The notes under the pieces were generated by a model. It did no database searches. It worked only from the letters and a program-made list of their open reading frames with translations, and was not told the origin of the DNA. Below are positions 7,863-15,695 of a DNA stretch of 64,000 bases, piece by piece. The translations under genes were made by a program, and so were the position numbers. The stretch's first letter is position 1, and each line of letters starts with the position of its first letter. The stretch comes from Cytobacillus gottheilii (GTDB lineage Bacteria > Bacillota > Bacilli > Bacillales > Cytobacillaceae), in contig NZ_KV440945.1 of assembly GCF_001636345.1 (NCBI RefSeq), positions 801,340-865,339 of the forward strand, read 5' to 3'.

Positions 7863-8804
7863 ATGAAAACGAATTATTTTATCTTACTTTTAACGGCCAT
7901 CATCATGGTTGGCTGTACGAACCATGATCATGCAGCCACCACAGATATAGAAACAGATCCACAAGAAGTAACAACAGTTGAGACAAATAAACATAGTGAA
8001 AAAGAAGAAATGGTCACTACGGTTGAGGATAAAACAGCAGCAGAAGAAACAGTAACCCAAGTAAATCATGAACAATTCGCAGGTTACGAACTCATGGAAG
8101 TAGATGGGGGGGATTTGTCTGGAAATCGCAAATCGAACGTCGTCGTTGACATTGGTTACGGGGACCGTGAATATTGGGCATTTACGAATGAATATGGACA
8201 ATTAGTGCGTGTAATTGCTGACGAAATCATTCTACAAGATGACAGTAAGGAGCCTGTATTATCGTCTGGCCGCTACTATTCGGATGAAGCAAAGGTTCCT
8301 GGCGTCGAAAGTGACATTTTAGATGAAGGACATGTCATTGCTGATTCTCTCGGAGGGGTATCGAATGCTTATAATATTACACCACAAGACAGTACGCTCA
8401 ACCGACATGGTGACCAAGCTTATTTAGAAGATACGATCCGCAAGGCAGGCGGTGCCACTGATTTCGAAGCGATTATTACCTACCAGGATACAGAAACACA
8501 GATTCCTTCGAGCTATCAGTATACCTATACAATAAACGGAAATGTCATTACGGATTCATTTGACAATGTGAACCCTGATAAAGTAAACGAATCACTTGGA
8601 CTATCTGGAAATAAAGACACCGAGTCCGACTCAGCAAGTTCTTCCGCAAATGAAGGAGATCTTTCTAAGATTGATACAAACGGGAATGGGCAGGTGACAA
8701 TCGCAGAAGCAAAAGCAGCAGGTTTCAGCATGCCAATAATGAGTGATCATTGGTTGTACAAATATATGGATGATCGTGATGGTGACGGTATGGTAGGCGA
8801 GTAA
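7863..8804 (+). CDS. Lipoprotein DNA/RNA non-specific endonuclease with C-terminal EF-hand pair
   Basis: Predicted surface-anchored nuclease (313 aa). A lipoprotein signal ends at IIMVGC, followed by a Thr/Glu-rich linker (about 20-70). Residues about 75-240 fit the Endonuclease_NS_2 type: DEGHVIADSLGG resembles the DRGH catalytic motif, with a downstream Asn-containing segment NAYNITPQDSTLNRHGD and a Glu in YLEDTIR. The C-terminus has two calcium-loop-like motifs, DTNGNGQVTIAE and DRDGDGMVGE. ATG 7863 has AGGAGAA upstream. Likely roles are scavenging nucleic acids or acting on extracellular DNA; substrate is inferred from the family. Arg replaced by Glu in DRGH is unusual. Confidence 0.8.
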   Translation: MKTNYFILLLTAIIMVGCTNHDHAATTDIETDPQEVTTVETNKHSEKEEMVTTVEDKTAAEETVTQVNHEQFAGYELMEVDGGDLSGNRKSNVVVDIGYGDREYWAFTNEYGQLVRVIADEIILQDDSKEPVLSSGRYYSDEAKVPGVESDILDEGHVIADSLGGVSNAYNITPQDSTLNRHGDQAYLEDTIRKAGGATDFEAIITYQDTETQIPSSYQYTYTINGNVITDSFDNVNPDKVNESLGLSGNKDTESDSASSSANEGDLSKIDTNGNGQVTIAEAKAAGFSMPIMSDHWLYKYMDDRDGDGMVGE

Positions 8805-8932
8805 GCCAATAGAACTTGACATTCTCCTTGATGATCAATTCATAACAATTTACCATTGGCAGTCTGTACAGAAATGACTGCAGTATCAAATCATCTGAAT
8901 TCGTATGGTGAAAATATAATACTTCTCACGAA

Positions 8933-8967
8933 TAGGGCTTTCCTTAAAAAGGGATGCTCTTTTTTTC
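8933..8967 (+). terminator. Terminator after the nuclease gene
   Basis: AGGGCTTTCCTT pairs imperfectly with AAGGGATGCTCT and is followed by seven T. The rest of 8805-9057 shows no gene. Confidence 0.65.
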
Positions 8968-9057
8968 ATATGTAGAAATAGGGGCAGTGAGTTTAATAAG
9001 AAGGGGATATGTAAATACATGACGAATTAAAATTATAACGAGATTTGGAGGTAATCT

Positions 9058-9408
9058 ATGAATCCCATATTAAATCAAGTTGGTACAGTTTTTATTCCTG
9101 TAAGTAACATTGAAGAGGCTCGTAATTGGTATTGTGACATATTAGGACTCTCAGCAGATGGAGAAATATTATTCGGCCATTTATATATTGTACCAACGAA
9201 AGGAACAGGCATTGTATTAGATAGCAAGATTTTTTCAGAGGATAATATTTTTAATACTCCACCGTTTCATCTAAATACTAATAATATAGAACAAGCATAT
9301 GAGTTTATGAAAGGTAAGGGTGTCGAATTAACAACAAAAATTGAGAATAATCATTGGTTTAATTTCAAAGATCCTGATGGTAATCATCTAATGGTCTGCA
9401 TGTGTTAA
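9058..9408 (+). CDS. VOC (glyoxalase/bleomycin resistance) family protein
   Basis: Single-module VOC protein (116 aa). The fold is visible as GTVFIPVSNIEEARNWYCDILGL at the N-terminus (EARNWYCDILGL is the classic helix) and FKDPDGNHLMVC at the C-terminus. The family includes metal-dependent lyases, dioxygenases and drug-binding proteins, and no substrate can be read from the sequence. ATG 9058 is preceded by GGAGG. The codon use is AT-rich like the following genes and unlike the flanking core genes. Confidence 0.8.
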   Translation: MNPILNQVGTVFIPVSNIEEARNWYCDILGLSADGEILFGHLYIVPTKGTGIVLDSKIFSEDNIFNTPPFHLNTNNIEQAYEFMKGKGVELTTKIENNHWFNFKDPDGNHLMVCMC

Positions 9409-9465
9409 AGCATTATTAAGCGAAGTTGTAGATTGAAAAAAATCAATTGAATAAAAGGTGACATA

Positions 9466-10092
9466 ATGGATAGAGAACTATTAAAGATTTTTGATGTGAC
9501 AGGAAAATACATAGGAACATCTACTAGAGAGGAGGTTCATAGTAAAGGCTTGTGGCATGAGACATTCCATTGTTGGTTAGTGAGTAAATTAGATCATAAA
9601 TATTTTATTCATTTTCAGTTAAGAAGTAATCAAAAGAAAGATTATCCTAATATGTTAGATATATCTACAGCTGGACATTTAAAAGCAGATGAAAGTGTTT
9701 CTGATGGTATTAGAGAAGTGCATGAAGAGTTAGGTGTAAATGTAACAATAGAGGATTTAATTTCTATCGGAAACATACCTGGTGAAATCATTCAGGATCA
9801 TATAATTGATAGGGAATTTGGACATGTGTTCTTATATATAATCCCAGATGAGTCAGAAATTAAGTATAAATTCCAAATGGAAGAAGTATCCGGAATAATG
9901 ATGATTGAATTAGATTTATTTGAGCAATTATGGTTAGAAAAAATAGATAGTGTTCAAGCTAAAGGTATAGTATTAAATGAAAAAATGGAAAAAGTTGAAG
10001 TAGATCGATACGTGAGTAAAGATGATTTCGTACCTCATGATAGTACCTATATTTCCAAGGTTTTAAAGGAACTAAAAATTTTTCTTACATGA
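9466..10092 (+). CDS. Nudix hydrolase
   Basis: Predicted Nudix pyrophosphohydrolase (208 aa) of the type with an N-terminal DVTGKYIGTSTREEVHSKGL segment found in isopentenyl-diphosphate-isomerase-like Nudix proteins. The Nudix box is GHLKADES...REVHEELGV (about residues 70-92), one residue shorter than the consensus spacing between the first Glu and the REU motif, so catalytic geometry should be checked. ATG 9466 follows AAAAGGTGA. It lies 57 bases after the VOC gene in the same AT-rich block, perhaps in one transcript. Confidence 0.75.
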   Translation: MDRELLKIFDVTGKYIGTSTREEVHSKGLWHETFHCWLVSKLDHKYFIHFQLRSNQKKDYPNMLDISTAGHLKADESVSDGIREVHEELGVNVTIEDLISIGNIPGEIIQDHIIDREFGHVFLYIIPDESEIKYKFQMEEVSGIMMIELDLFEQLWLEKIDSVQAKGIVLNEKMEKVEVDRYVSKDDFVPHDSTYISKVLKELKIFLT

Positions 10093-10370
10093 AGTCTTAT
10101 TAATTGATAGTAAAGAGTTGATCTTCGAACGTGTTAAGAATAAATCTAGGATATACAATGAGTCAATTTCTTATAAGCAGCCTATGGGTGAGGCTATTTA
10201 GATTTTTCTGAGTTGGTTTAAAAAGAGATTAAATTTATCGAGATTGTATTGGAAATGAAATTGCACACAGTGCTGCCACACTAAAGAAGGAGAAACGAAA
10301 TATTTGTAAAATATATACAGTGTTAGAAGGGTTAAATATCAATATATAAAATAAGTAGTGTGGTGTGCGT
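10093..10370 (+). other. Non-coding gap with possible coding remnants
   Basis: Open stretches that lack starts and are interrupted by stops occur here, for example reading DSKELIFERVKNKSRIYNES from about 10108 and IYRDCIGNEIAHSAATLKKE from about 10230. They look like relics of a decayed gene but match nothing I recognise. Confidence 0.25.
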
Positions 10371-11201
10371 ATGACATTAAAGTCTGAACTATCAAATCTA
10401 GAAAAAACTTTACAATCCAGCAATATAGATGATCTTATCGAGAGAATGTTGAATAATATAGGTTCAATCGATGGAGAACTTAGAGATAATCTAATTTATA
10501 CTTCATTTGGAAAACTTATTCTTGAAGACTATTTAACAATAAAACAAATGAATCATATTCTTGAGGTTTGTCTTCACAACCTTTTATTAAATATTGGTCA
10601 AAAAGGAAATGACTCAGTATTTACACGCTCCTTCTCCTCTTTAGTAATTGTATTGGTGTTAAAGAAAGATAGGGAAAAACATTTTTTGTCAGATGAGATT
10701 TTAAAACAAACTATTGTGGATAGTATTAAATATTTGAAACTTGAAGAGGATATTCGTGGCTATGTGACCGGAAAAGGATGGGCACATAGTATAGCACATG
10801 GTGCGGATTTACTAACAGAAGCCATAAGTCACCCTAAATTTAATATTAATCTATCTGACTTGTGCTTGGAAACAGTCAAACTATGTTTGTTTAAAGATTG
10901 CACAATAGAATTTCCATTTGTTGATGAGGAAGAGGAAAGGCTCATTTTTGCAGTAGAAGCACTTCAAGAGAAAGGCGTTACTGAGAGTAAAATGGAAACT
11001 TGGGTAATGAAAATTTCTGATGAACTAAATAATTTATTTGAAGAAGACGGATATAGTTTAGAGTTTTTTAGAAAAAAATCCAATGTAATAAATTTTTTGC
11101 GAGGGTATTATTTCAGATTATTGTACAAAAATAATTGTTTAAAATTACGGGGGAAAATAACATGTATTCTAGAACAGTGGCATAAGAAAATATACAACTA
11201 A
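10371..11201 (+). CDS. DUF2785 family protein
   Basis: Protein of 276 aa resembling the DUF2785 family, an all-helical group of unknown function. Recognisable family stretches are DSVFTRSFSSLVIVLVL, and GYVTGKGWAHSIAHGADLL near residues 135-150, containing a conserved His pair. ATG 10371 is given; a GTG two codons earlier (10365) is equally possible because no strong ribosome site distinguishes them. No signal peptide or membrane segment is seen. It belongs to the AT-rich accessory block; a terminator follows. Confidence 0.7.
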   Translation: MTLKSELSNLEKTLQSSNIDDLIERMLNNIGSIDGELRDNLIYTSFGKLILEDYLTIKQMNHILEVCLHNLLLNIGQKGNDSVFTRSFSSLVIVLVLKKDREKHFLSDEILKQTIVDSIKYLKLEEDIRGYVTGKGWAHSIAHGADLLTEAISHPKFNINLSDLCLETVKLCLFKDCTIEFPFVDEEEERLIFAVEALQEKGVTESKMETWVMKISDELNNLFEEDGYSLEFFRKKSNVINFLRGYYFRLLYKNNCLKLRGKITCILEQWHKKIYN

Positions 11202-11255
11202 CTGATGAGAGTTAAAAGATAGATTCTTAAGCTATAGGTGCATATATTTAAGACC

Positions 11256-11281
11256 AGCTGCCCATTCAGGCAGCTTTTGTT
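11256..11281 (+). terminator. Terminator after the DUF2785 gene
   Basis: AGCTGCC (11256-11262) and GGCAGCT (11269-11275) flank a 6-base loop, followed by TTTTGTT. Confidence 0.7.
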
Positions 11282-11379
11282 ATGTAACAAAAGGGGCAAC
11301 CTTGTTGAAAAAGGAATTCTTACAATGAAACAGAATATTTATAATAAATAAAAGGCTAGCACATTAGGGAGGTTTCTCA

Positions 11380-11529
11380 TTGAATAAGGAAAATAAGAAT
11401 GATGAAAAAAGCAAAATAGAGACAAATGACGGTTGGAATAGGACTGTTTATGGCAGCCCTACAATAGGTGGTCTCATTGTAATTGGTTCAATTATTGCAT
11501 TTATACTTTATAACATTTTCTCCAATTAA
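11380..11529 (+). CDS. Small single-pass membrane protein (49 aa), unknown function
   Basis: TTG start at 11380 with a strong AGGGAGG ribosome site eight bases upstream. The first 20 residues are charged (Lys, Glu, Asp, Asn). WNRTVYGSPTIG is followed by a hydrophobic helix LIVIGSIIAFILYNIF that reaches almost to the C-terminus. The layout is loosely like the DUF6366-type small membrane proteins of Bacillus, but I do not claim the family. The ribosome site, charge pattern and clean helix support a real gene. Confidence 0.6.
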   Translation: MNKENKNDEKSKIETNDGWNRTVYGSPTIGGLIVIGSIIAFILYNIFSN

Positions 11530-11867
11530 CTTGTGTGATTTTGCAATGTGAATGCCCTTTACAAAGCTAATAACAGGGGATTTTTATTGAATAAAACTCT
11601 ACTATCACATTAATTATTGTACAGGAACTTGTCCTAACAAGCCCCTTTTATTATATCTTTTAATAAGTTGGTCCATATTAAGGATTTGTGTATACGGCAA
11701 TGATGAAAACTGTAGAGTTTTTACATCTCAGGCCTTAGCTTAAAATGTACCTCAAGTCTAATAACAAAAATTCAAGGGAACTGTATGATGGAAATATTAG
11801 GAATGAACAAAACTTAAAAAGGAAGAAATGAGGTGATTTTATTTTAGAAAAACTCAGGAAGATGAAT
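11530..11867. other. Non-coding gap after the 49-aa gene
   Basis: About 340 AT-rich bases. A weak hairpin with CTTGT/ACAAG arms near 11627-11640 followed by a T-rich stretch may be a terminator. A GAGGTGA at 11829-11835 has no start codon at the right distance except a rare ATT. Nothing else is recognisable. Confidence 0.4.
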
Positions 11868-12242
11868 ATGAAAAATGCTGTAATTATGGGGATTATTTTT
11901 TACTTTTTGACGATCTTAATCCATTTTCTTATTATTAGCAAAAGCATACCCTTCACATGGGTTAATGGTGGAAGGTCTGAATCATTTGCTGAACAGCTTC
12001 CTATATCTGTTATAAATACCGTTGTTTCGATTATTGGAATGGTTTTTACGTTGTCTGTTGGTGAATTTAAACAATATAAATATAAAAGAGGAATAACCAT
12101 TATATGTTGGTTTTTTGTTGCACTTTGGTCTTTTGGATTTATACAGCAATTGTTTGGAACACCTTTTGAAAGAATGGTTATTTCGTTAGTATTGCTTCTT
12201 GGAGTTATCTCACACTTGCGAATGGCGATTGAAAAAAAGTAG
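11868..12242 (+). CDS. Hypothetical four-helix membrane protein
   Basis: 124 residues with four hydrophobic segments (about 3-25, 46-65, 75-95 and 100-117) joined by short charged loops; the C-terminus is Lys-rich. ATG 11868 is preferred over ATG 11862 because CAGGAAG lies at a better distance. No domain recognised. Codon use is AT-rich, as in the preceding accessory genes. Confidence 0.6.
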   Translation: MKNAVIMGIIFYFLTILIHFLIISKSIPFTWVNGGRSESFAEQLPISVINTVVSIIGMVFTLSVGEFKQYKYKRGITIICWFFVALWSFGFIQQLFGTPFERMVISLVLLLGVISHLRMAIEKK

Positions 12243-12382
12243 TTATAACTATTTAATTTACAAGTTTGCGAATAATACACTTAAACTATAGAGTGCTAGT
12301 ATTTTATCAAAAAAATTAGTCATCTGTACAACAACATTAGATGGAAGCCTGCTAATACTTCAAATTTACTAAAATAGTATCC

Positions 12383-12420
12383 AAGTCCCCTCAAATGATA
12401 AGCTTAAAGGGCTTTTTTTA
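12383..12420 (+). terminator. Terminator after the 4-TM gene
   Basis: AAGTCCC pairs with GGGCTT (one bulge) across an AT-rich loop and leads into seven T. Confidence 0.5.
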
Positions 12421-12507
12421 TGGATCTTTTTGGGCTTGTTCTTGTTATTTGATACAATATAGGCATCAATACAGCTGCTATTTTTGTAAATAGAAGGAGG
12501 AGTCAAT

Positions 12508-12990
12508 ATGAGTGAAAATGGAACATTTCATGAGTCAAACGGACGTTATTCTTTAAGGTTTGAACGTTCTTTTTCTCAAAAAGCAGAAGAGGTTTTTGCC
12601 GTTCTAACTGATCCTGATTCATTCACACAGTGGTACCCTTTTGCAACTGGTGAGATGGATGTTAGGCTTGGCGGTGAAATAGCTTTTGATGATGGAGAAG
12701 GAACAGCATATAAGGGAAGTATTACCGAGTTTGAAGAGCCCTTCCTTTTTGCTTTTCATGAGGGCGGTGCTGATTTAATACGAATCTCATTGCAGGAAGA
12801 AAATAACGGATGCCGAATGACTTTTGTTCATACATTTGAGGATCCTTCATGGGCGGTTCCGACCGCAGCAGGATGGCATCGCTGTCTTGATGCTTTTGGG
12901 CAGATCGTTAACGGAGAGCAGATTAAATGGGAAGAGAATGCAGCTGAGCTCCGTGAAATGTATAGTGAAGCGTTTAAAATGGAGCGATAA
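12508..12990 (+). CDS. SRPBCC / AHSA1-like domain protein
   Basis: 160-aa protein of the START-like SRPBCC superfamily, which encloses hydrophobic ligands. The N-terminal strand and helix YSLRFERSFSQKAEEVFAVL, the motif DPDSFTQWYPF and the Trp-rich C-terminal helix (AAGWHRCLDAFGQIVNG) fit the AHSA1/polyketide-cyclase-like group. ATG 12508 has an excellent AGAAGGAGGAG site. Base composition returns to that of core genes here, marking the end of the AT-rich block. Ligand unknown. Confidence 0.8.
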   Translation: MSENGTFHESNGRYSLRFERSFSQKAEEVFAVLTDPDSFTQWYPFATGEMDVRLGGEIAFDDGEGTAYKGSITEFEEPFLFAFHEGGADLIRISLQEENNGCRMTFVHTFEDPSWAVPTAAGWHRCLDAFGQIVNGEQIKWEENAAELREMYSEAFKMER

Positions 12991-13040
12991 AGGAGAACGG
13001 GATTATCCTTAAGGCGCTTTCAGAACAACCATTATCAAAA

Positions 13041-13085
13041 AAGCACAACATCCTAAAGCAGCTAATACTTTAGAATGTTGTGCTT
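13041..13085. terminator. Bidirectional terminator between convergent genes
   Basis: An 18-base arm at 13041-13058 pairs with 13068-13085 (one mismatch, 9-base loop). The T-run is best on the minus strand (TTTTTT after the stem), serving the copper-binding protein gene, with a weaker T-rich run on the plus strand. Confidence 0.85.
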
Positions 13086-13093
13086 CTTGTATT

Positions 13094-13423
13094 TTAAGCT
13101 GCCATATTACGGCAGACTTCCGCACACTTAAAGCATGCCTCCGCACATTTTTGGCAGTGGTCATGATCATGTTTTTTACATTCGTTTCCGCATCTCTCGC
13201 AGATTTCTGCGCAAAGAGCAAGAATCTGTTTTGCGGCTGGGCTGTTGGTTTGCATTGCTTTCACAGCTAAACCGCATAGATCTGCACAATCACGGTCTAA
13301 CCGGATGCAATCGGCCATCATTTTAACGTTATCTTCCTCTAAACAAGCGTCAAAGCACACATTACATGCTTCCATACATTCTAAACAGGCTTTGATGCAT
13401 TCCTCATATTGCTGCTGGGTCAT
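13094..13423 (-). CDS. Four-helix-bundle copper-binding protein (Csp/YhjQ type)
   Basis: 109-aa Cys-rich protein with repeated CxxC and CxxxC spacings (CIKACLECMEACNVCFDAC, CADLCG, CAEICERCGNEC, CQKCAEACFKCAEVC), the signature of the Csp copper-storage family in which Cys lining a four-helix bundle bind many Cu(I) ions. No signal peptide, so a cytosolic Csp3-like protein. AGGAG lies ten bases upstream of the ATG. It lies 2.3 kb from nosDLYF, another copper-handling cluster, though on the opposite strand and separately transcribed. Confidence 0.85.
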   Translation of the reverse strand: MTQQQYEECIKACLECMEACNVCFDACLEEDNVKMMADCIRLDRDCADLCGLAVKAMQTNSPAAKQILALCAEICERCGNECKKHDHDHCQKCAEACFKCAEVCRNMAA

Positions 13424-13510
13424 AGCGAATACTCCTAACTTTACGTTTTAGTAGTATTGATACCCTGTCTTCTTTGGACAAAACACAATCTTTCTAAAAG
13501 CAGCAAAAAG

Positions 13511-13558
13511 ACCCGAACAATTAGACAGATCATCTACATATCTGCTAATTGTTCGGGT
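13511..13558 (-). terminator. Terminator after the MBL hydrolase gene
   Basis: ACCCGAACAATTAG (13511-13524) and CTAATTGTTCGGGT (13545-13558) form a perfect 14-bp stem; on the minus strand it is followed by CTTTTT. Confidence 0.85.
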
Positions 13559-13580
13559 TTATTTCCCCAGCCTATAAATA

Positions 13581-14342
13581 TTAAAATGTATATGCCTCAC
13601 CGTCATTAGGAACAAATACTCGATCAGAGAAACCTTTCTCTTTTACAAAGCTTTTTAACTCTTCTCTTGATAGTGTCCAGTGGTTAACGGCTTCCATATG
13701 GCTTGCAATAATTTTTGCAGTTGGTGCTGCCTTTTGCACTTCATACACGTCTTCTTTACTCATGACGAGTGATCCGCCCTGAAGGAATTGATTGTCCCCA
13801 GCGTTTACTACAATAATTTCAGGTTTGTGTGTATCAATGGTCTCCTGGACTCCTTCATACCAAACAGTGTCTCCAGCTACATATAATGTTTTTTCACTTT
13901 CGTGGCTAAATACAACTCCGCATACAAGGCCGGCCATTTTTAAAATCTCGTCTCGGCCATGTTCCCCTTTTGTTTTAATTAATGAAATGCCTTCAAATGT
14001 TGTGCTTTCTGTTAATACTTCTACATTTTGAAAGCCGTCACTTTTCATTACTTCTGCATCTTCTTCATTTTGTACAAACATTTTAATGTCCTTTGGCAAA
14101 GCTTCTTTTGCAGCAGGGTCATAGTGATCCAGGTGTAAATGAGTTACAATAACAGCATCTGTCTGATCCAGCAATTCTTCAATAGAAACAGGTAAGTCCA
14201 CTAACGGATTATTCTGATCCTGTCTCGCCGAATTTGGGAACGGCGGGTATGCCCCTTTTTCGCCTAAAAATGGATCGATTAAAAATTTCTTGCCAGCATA
14301 TTCAACAACAATGGTTGCATTTCGAATTTGTTTTATATTCAT
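13581..14342 (-). CDS. MBL-fold metal-dependent hydrolase
   Basis: Metallo-beta-lactamase-fold protein of 253 aa with the metal motif THLHLDHYD, a second Asp in VAGDTVWYEG and a late His in IASHMEAVNHW. It resembles the UlaG/YtkL-like hydrolases. Two in-frame ATGs lie at 14348 and 14342; AGGAG abuts the first (1 base) and is 7 bases from the second, so 14342 is the better start (MNIKQIRNATIVVEYAGKKF). It is divergent from the Lrp-type regulator gene with a 117-base shared upstream region, suggesting possible local control. Substrate unknown. Confidence 0.85.
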   Translation of the reverse strand: MNIKQIRNATIVVEYAGKKFLIDPFLGEKGAYPPFPNSARQDQNNPLVDLPVSIEELLDQTDAVIVTHLHLDHYDPAAKEALPKDIKMFVQNEEDAEVMKSDGFQNVEVLTESTTFEGISLIKTKGEHGRDEILKMAGLVCGVVFSHESEKTLYVAGDTVWYEGVQETIDTHKPEIIVVNAGDNQFLQGGSLVMSKEDVYEVQKAAPTAKIIASHMEAVNHWTLSREELKSFVKEKGFSDRVFVPNDGEAYTF

Positions 14343-14459
14343 GATCATGCTCCTTTTTATATAATGTACTTATAGTTTATAATGTGGACACTTCTGACAT
14401 ACAGAGATAAAATCAAGTCTTTTTGCCATTTCACTTGATTATTGAAAGGATTTGAATAG

Positions 14460-14870
14460 ATGTTAGATCACACGGATTTTAAAATCATTGAGGAACTAGC
14501 TAAGAATAGCCGAATTAAAATGAAAGAGTTAGGGGAGAAAGTCCACTTAACGGGTCAGGCTGCCTCTGCCAGGGTTGCAAAGCTGGAGGATCTTGGCGTG
14601 ATTGAAGGTTATACGATTAAAATAAATGAAGAGAAGCTGGGAAATTCAGTACATGCAATGATAAATATTTTTATGAGCAGTCCTCACCATCAGGCATATC
14701 TTGACTTCTTGAAAGAACAGAAACGCTCGGTCATAAACAACTACAAAACAAGTGGAGAAAGCTGCTATATTCTAGAATGCAAATTTTCATCTAACACTGC
14801 TCTTGATGCGTTTTTAGTAACCTTGAGCAAATATGCGGGATATAAAGTATCGATTGTTATTAATAAATAG
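14460..14870 (+). CDS. Lrp/AsnC-family transcriptional regulator
   Basis: 136-aa one-component regulator. The N-terminal winged helix-turn-helix is clear (LDHTDFKIIEELAKNSRIKM, then LGEKVHLTGQAASARVAKLE), followed by a C-terminal RAM ligand-binding domain (residues about 65-135). ATG 14460 is preceded by GAAAGGA. It is divergent from the MBL hydrolase and 28 bases from ogt, so either could be its target. Effector unknown. Confidence 0.85.
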   Translation: MLDHTDFKIIEELAKNSRIKMKELGEKVHLTGQAASARVAKLEDLGVIEGYTIKINEEKLGNSVHAMINIFMSSPHHQAYLDFLKEQKRSVINNYKTSGESCYILECKFSSNTALDAFLVTLSKYAGYKVSIVINK

Positions 14871-14898
14871 GAAGTCAAATATTTTGGAGGAGATAAGG

Positions 14899-15411
14899 AT
14901 GGAAACGAAAATGATCACGTACCAATCACCACTTGGATTGATTGAAATTACTGGAACAGAGCAGGGGATTGTCTCCATTTTATTCTCTGAAGAGCAAGCA
15001 GGAGATCGTGTCCCTTTGGATTCAGACATTGTTCCAGCAGCAATGAAACAATGTCTGCAGCAGCTGGATGAATATTTTAAAGGAGAAAGAATGGAATTCT
15101 CATTTCCATTTGATTTTGCCGGTACTGAATTTCAAAAGAAGGTGTGGCATGCACTGACAACAATACCTTATGGTAAGACAGGTTCCTATAAACAAATTGC
15201 GGTTGCAATCGGCAACGAAAAAGCTGTGCGAGCGGTAGGGATGGCTAACAGCAAAAACCCAATCAGCATCGCAGTTCCTTGCCATCGAATCATCGGCAGC
15301 AGCGGAAAACTCACAGGCTATGCAGGCGGCTTGTGGAGAAAAGAATGGCTATTGAAACATGAACAGACGATGGCTGAAAAACGGAAAGAGAAAGCTGGTA
15401 TTCTTGAGTAG
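14899..15411 (+). CDS. ogt: Methylated-DNA--protein-cysteine S-methyltransferase
   Basis: Suicide DNA repair enzyme (170 aa) that transfers methyl groups from O6-methylguanine to its own Cys. Active site IAVPCHRII and the downstream Tyr/Gly segment LTGYAGGLWRKEWLL are intact; the helix-turn-helix with the Arg finger is at YKQIAVAIGNEKAVRAVG. ATG 14899 has GGAGGAGATAAGG upstream; the in-frame ATG at 14833 lies inside the preceding gene. Probably co-transcribed with the Lrp-type regulator. No Ada-type N-terminal domain is present. I cannot separate the Ogt from the AdaB subgroup. Confidence 0.9.
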   Translation: METKMITYQSPLGLIEITGTEQGIVSILFSEEQAGDRVPLDSDIVPAAMKQCLQQLDEYFKGERMEFSFPFDFAGTEFQKKVWHALTTIPYGKTGSYKQIAVAIGNEKAVRAVGMANSKNPISIAVPCHRIIGSSGKLTGYAGGLWRKEWLLKHEQTMAEKRKEKAGILE

Positions 15412-15427
15412 AGTACTAGCTTTTTTC
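15392..15427 (+). terminator. Terminator overlapping the ogt stop codon
   Basis: AAGCTGGTATTCT (15392-15404) pairs with AGAGTACTAGCTT (15410-15422) with two wobble pairs and runs into TTTTTT. The TAG stop lies inside the structure. Confidence 0.8.
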
Positions 15428-15487
15428 TTTTTATTCCTTGTCCTAAAAGATTGATTAAAAAGTGGACATTTAAGCACTATGCCTGCT

Positions 15488-15554
15488 GATTGAAACGGAA
15501 GGGTGGTGCGAGACTCCCGCCCTGCCGGAAAGCGAGTACCCTGGAGTGGAAATC
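15488..15554 (+). repeat. Dispersed palindromic repeat, internally deleted copy
   Basis: 67 bases that join the left end (GATTG...GCGAGACTCC) and right end (CGGAAAGCGAGT...TGGAGTGGAAATC) of the 124-base element at 61729-61852, lacking its middle. The only other notable content of 15428-15695 is the nosD ribosome site. Confidence 0.75.
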
Positions 15555-15695
15555 TAACATATCTCCTCATCTTTTTAAAAGTCTTCAAGATAACTTCATT
15601 ATTTCTTCACTTTTCCAGATTATAATGGGAAAAAATCATGTTTTGATAAGGATTCTCTTGTCAATAATGCAATAGAATTGAAAAGGGGGTTATGA

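Noticed and set aside
11900-12280. 126-codon antisense frame over the 4-TM gene
   Set aside because: The plus-strand frame has clean membrane helices; the antisense frame has no ribosome site and unlikely composition.
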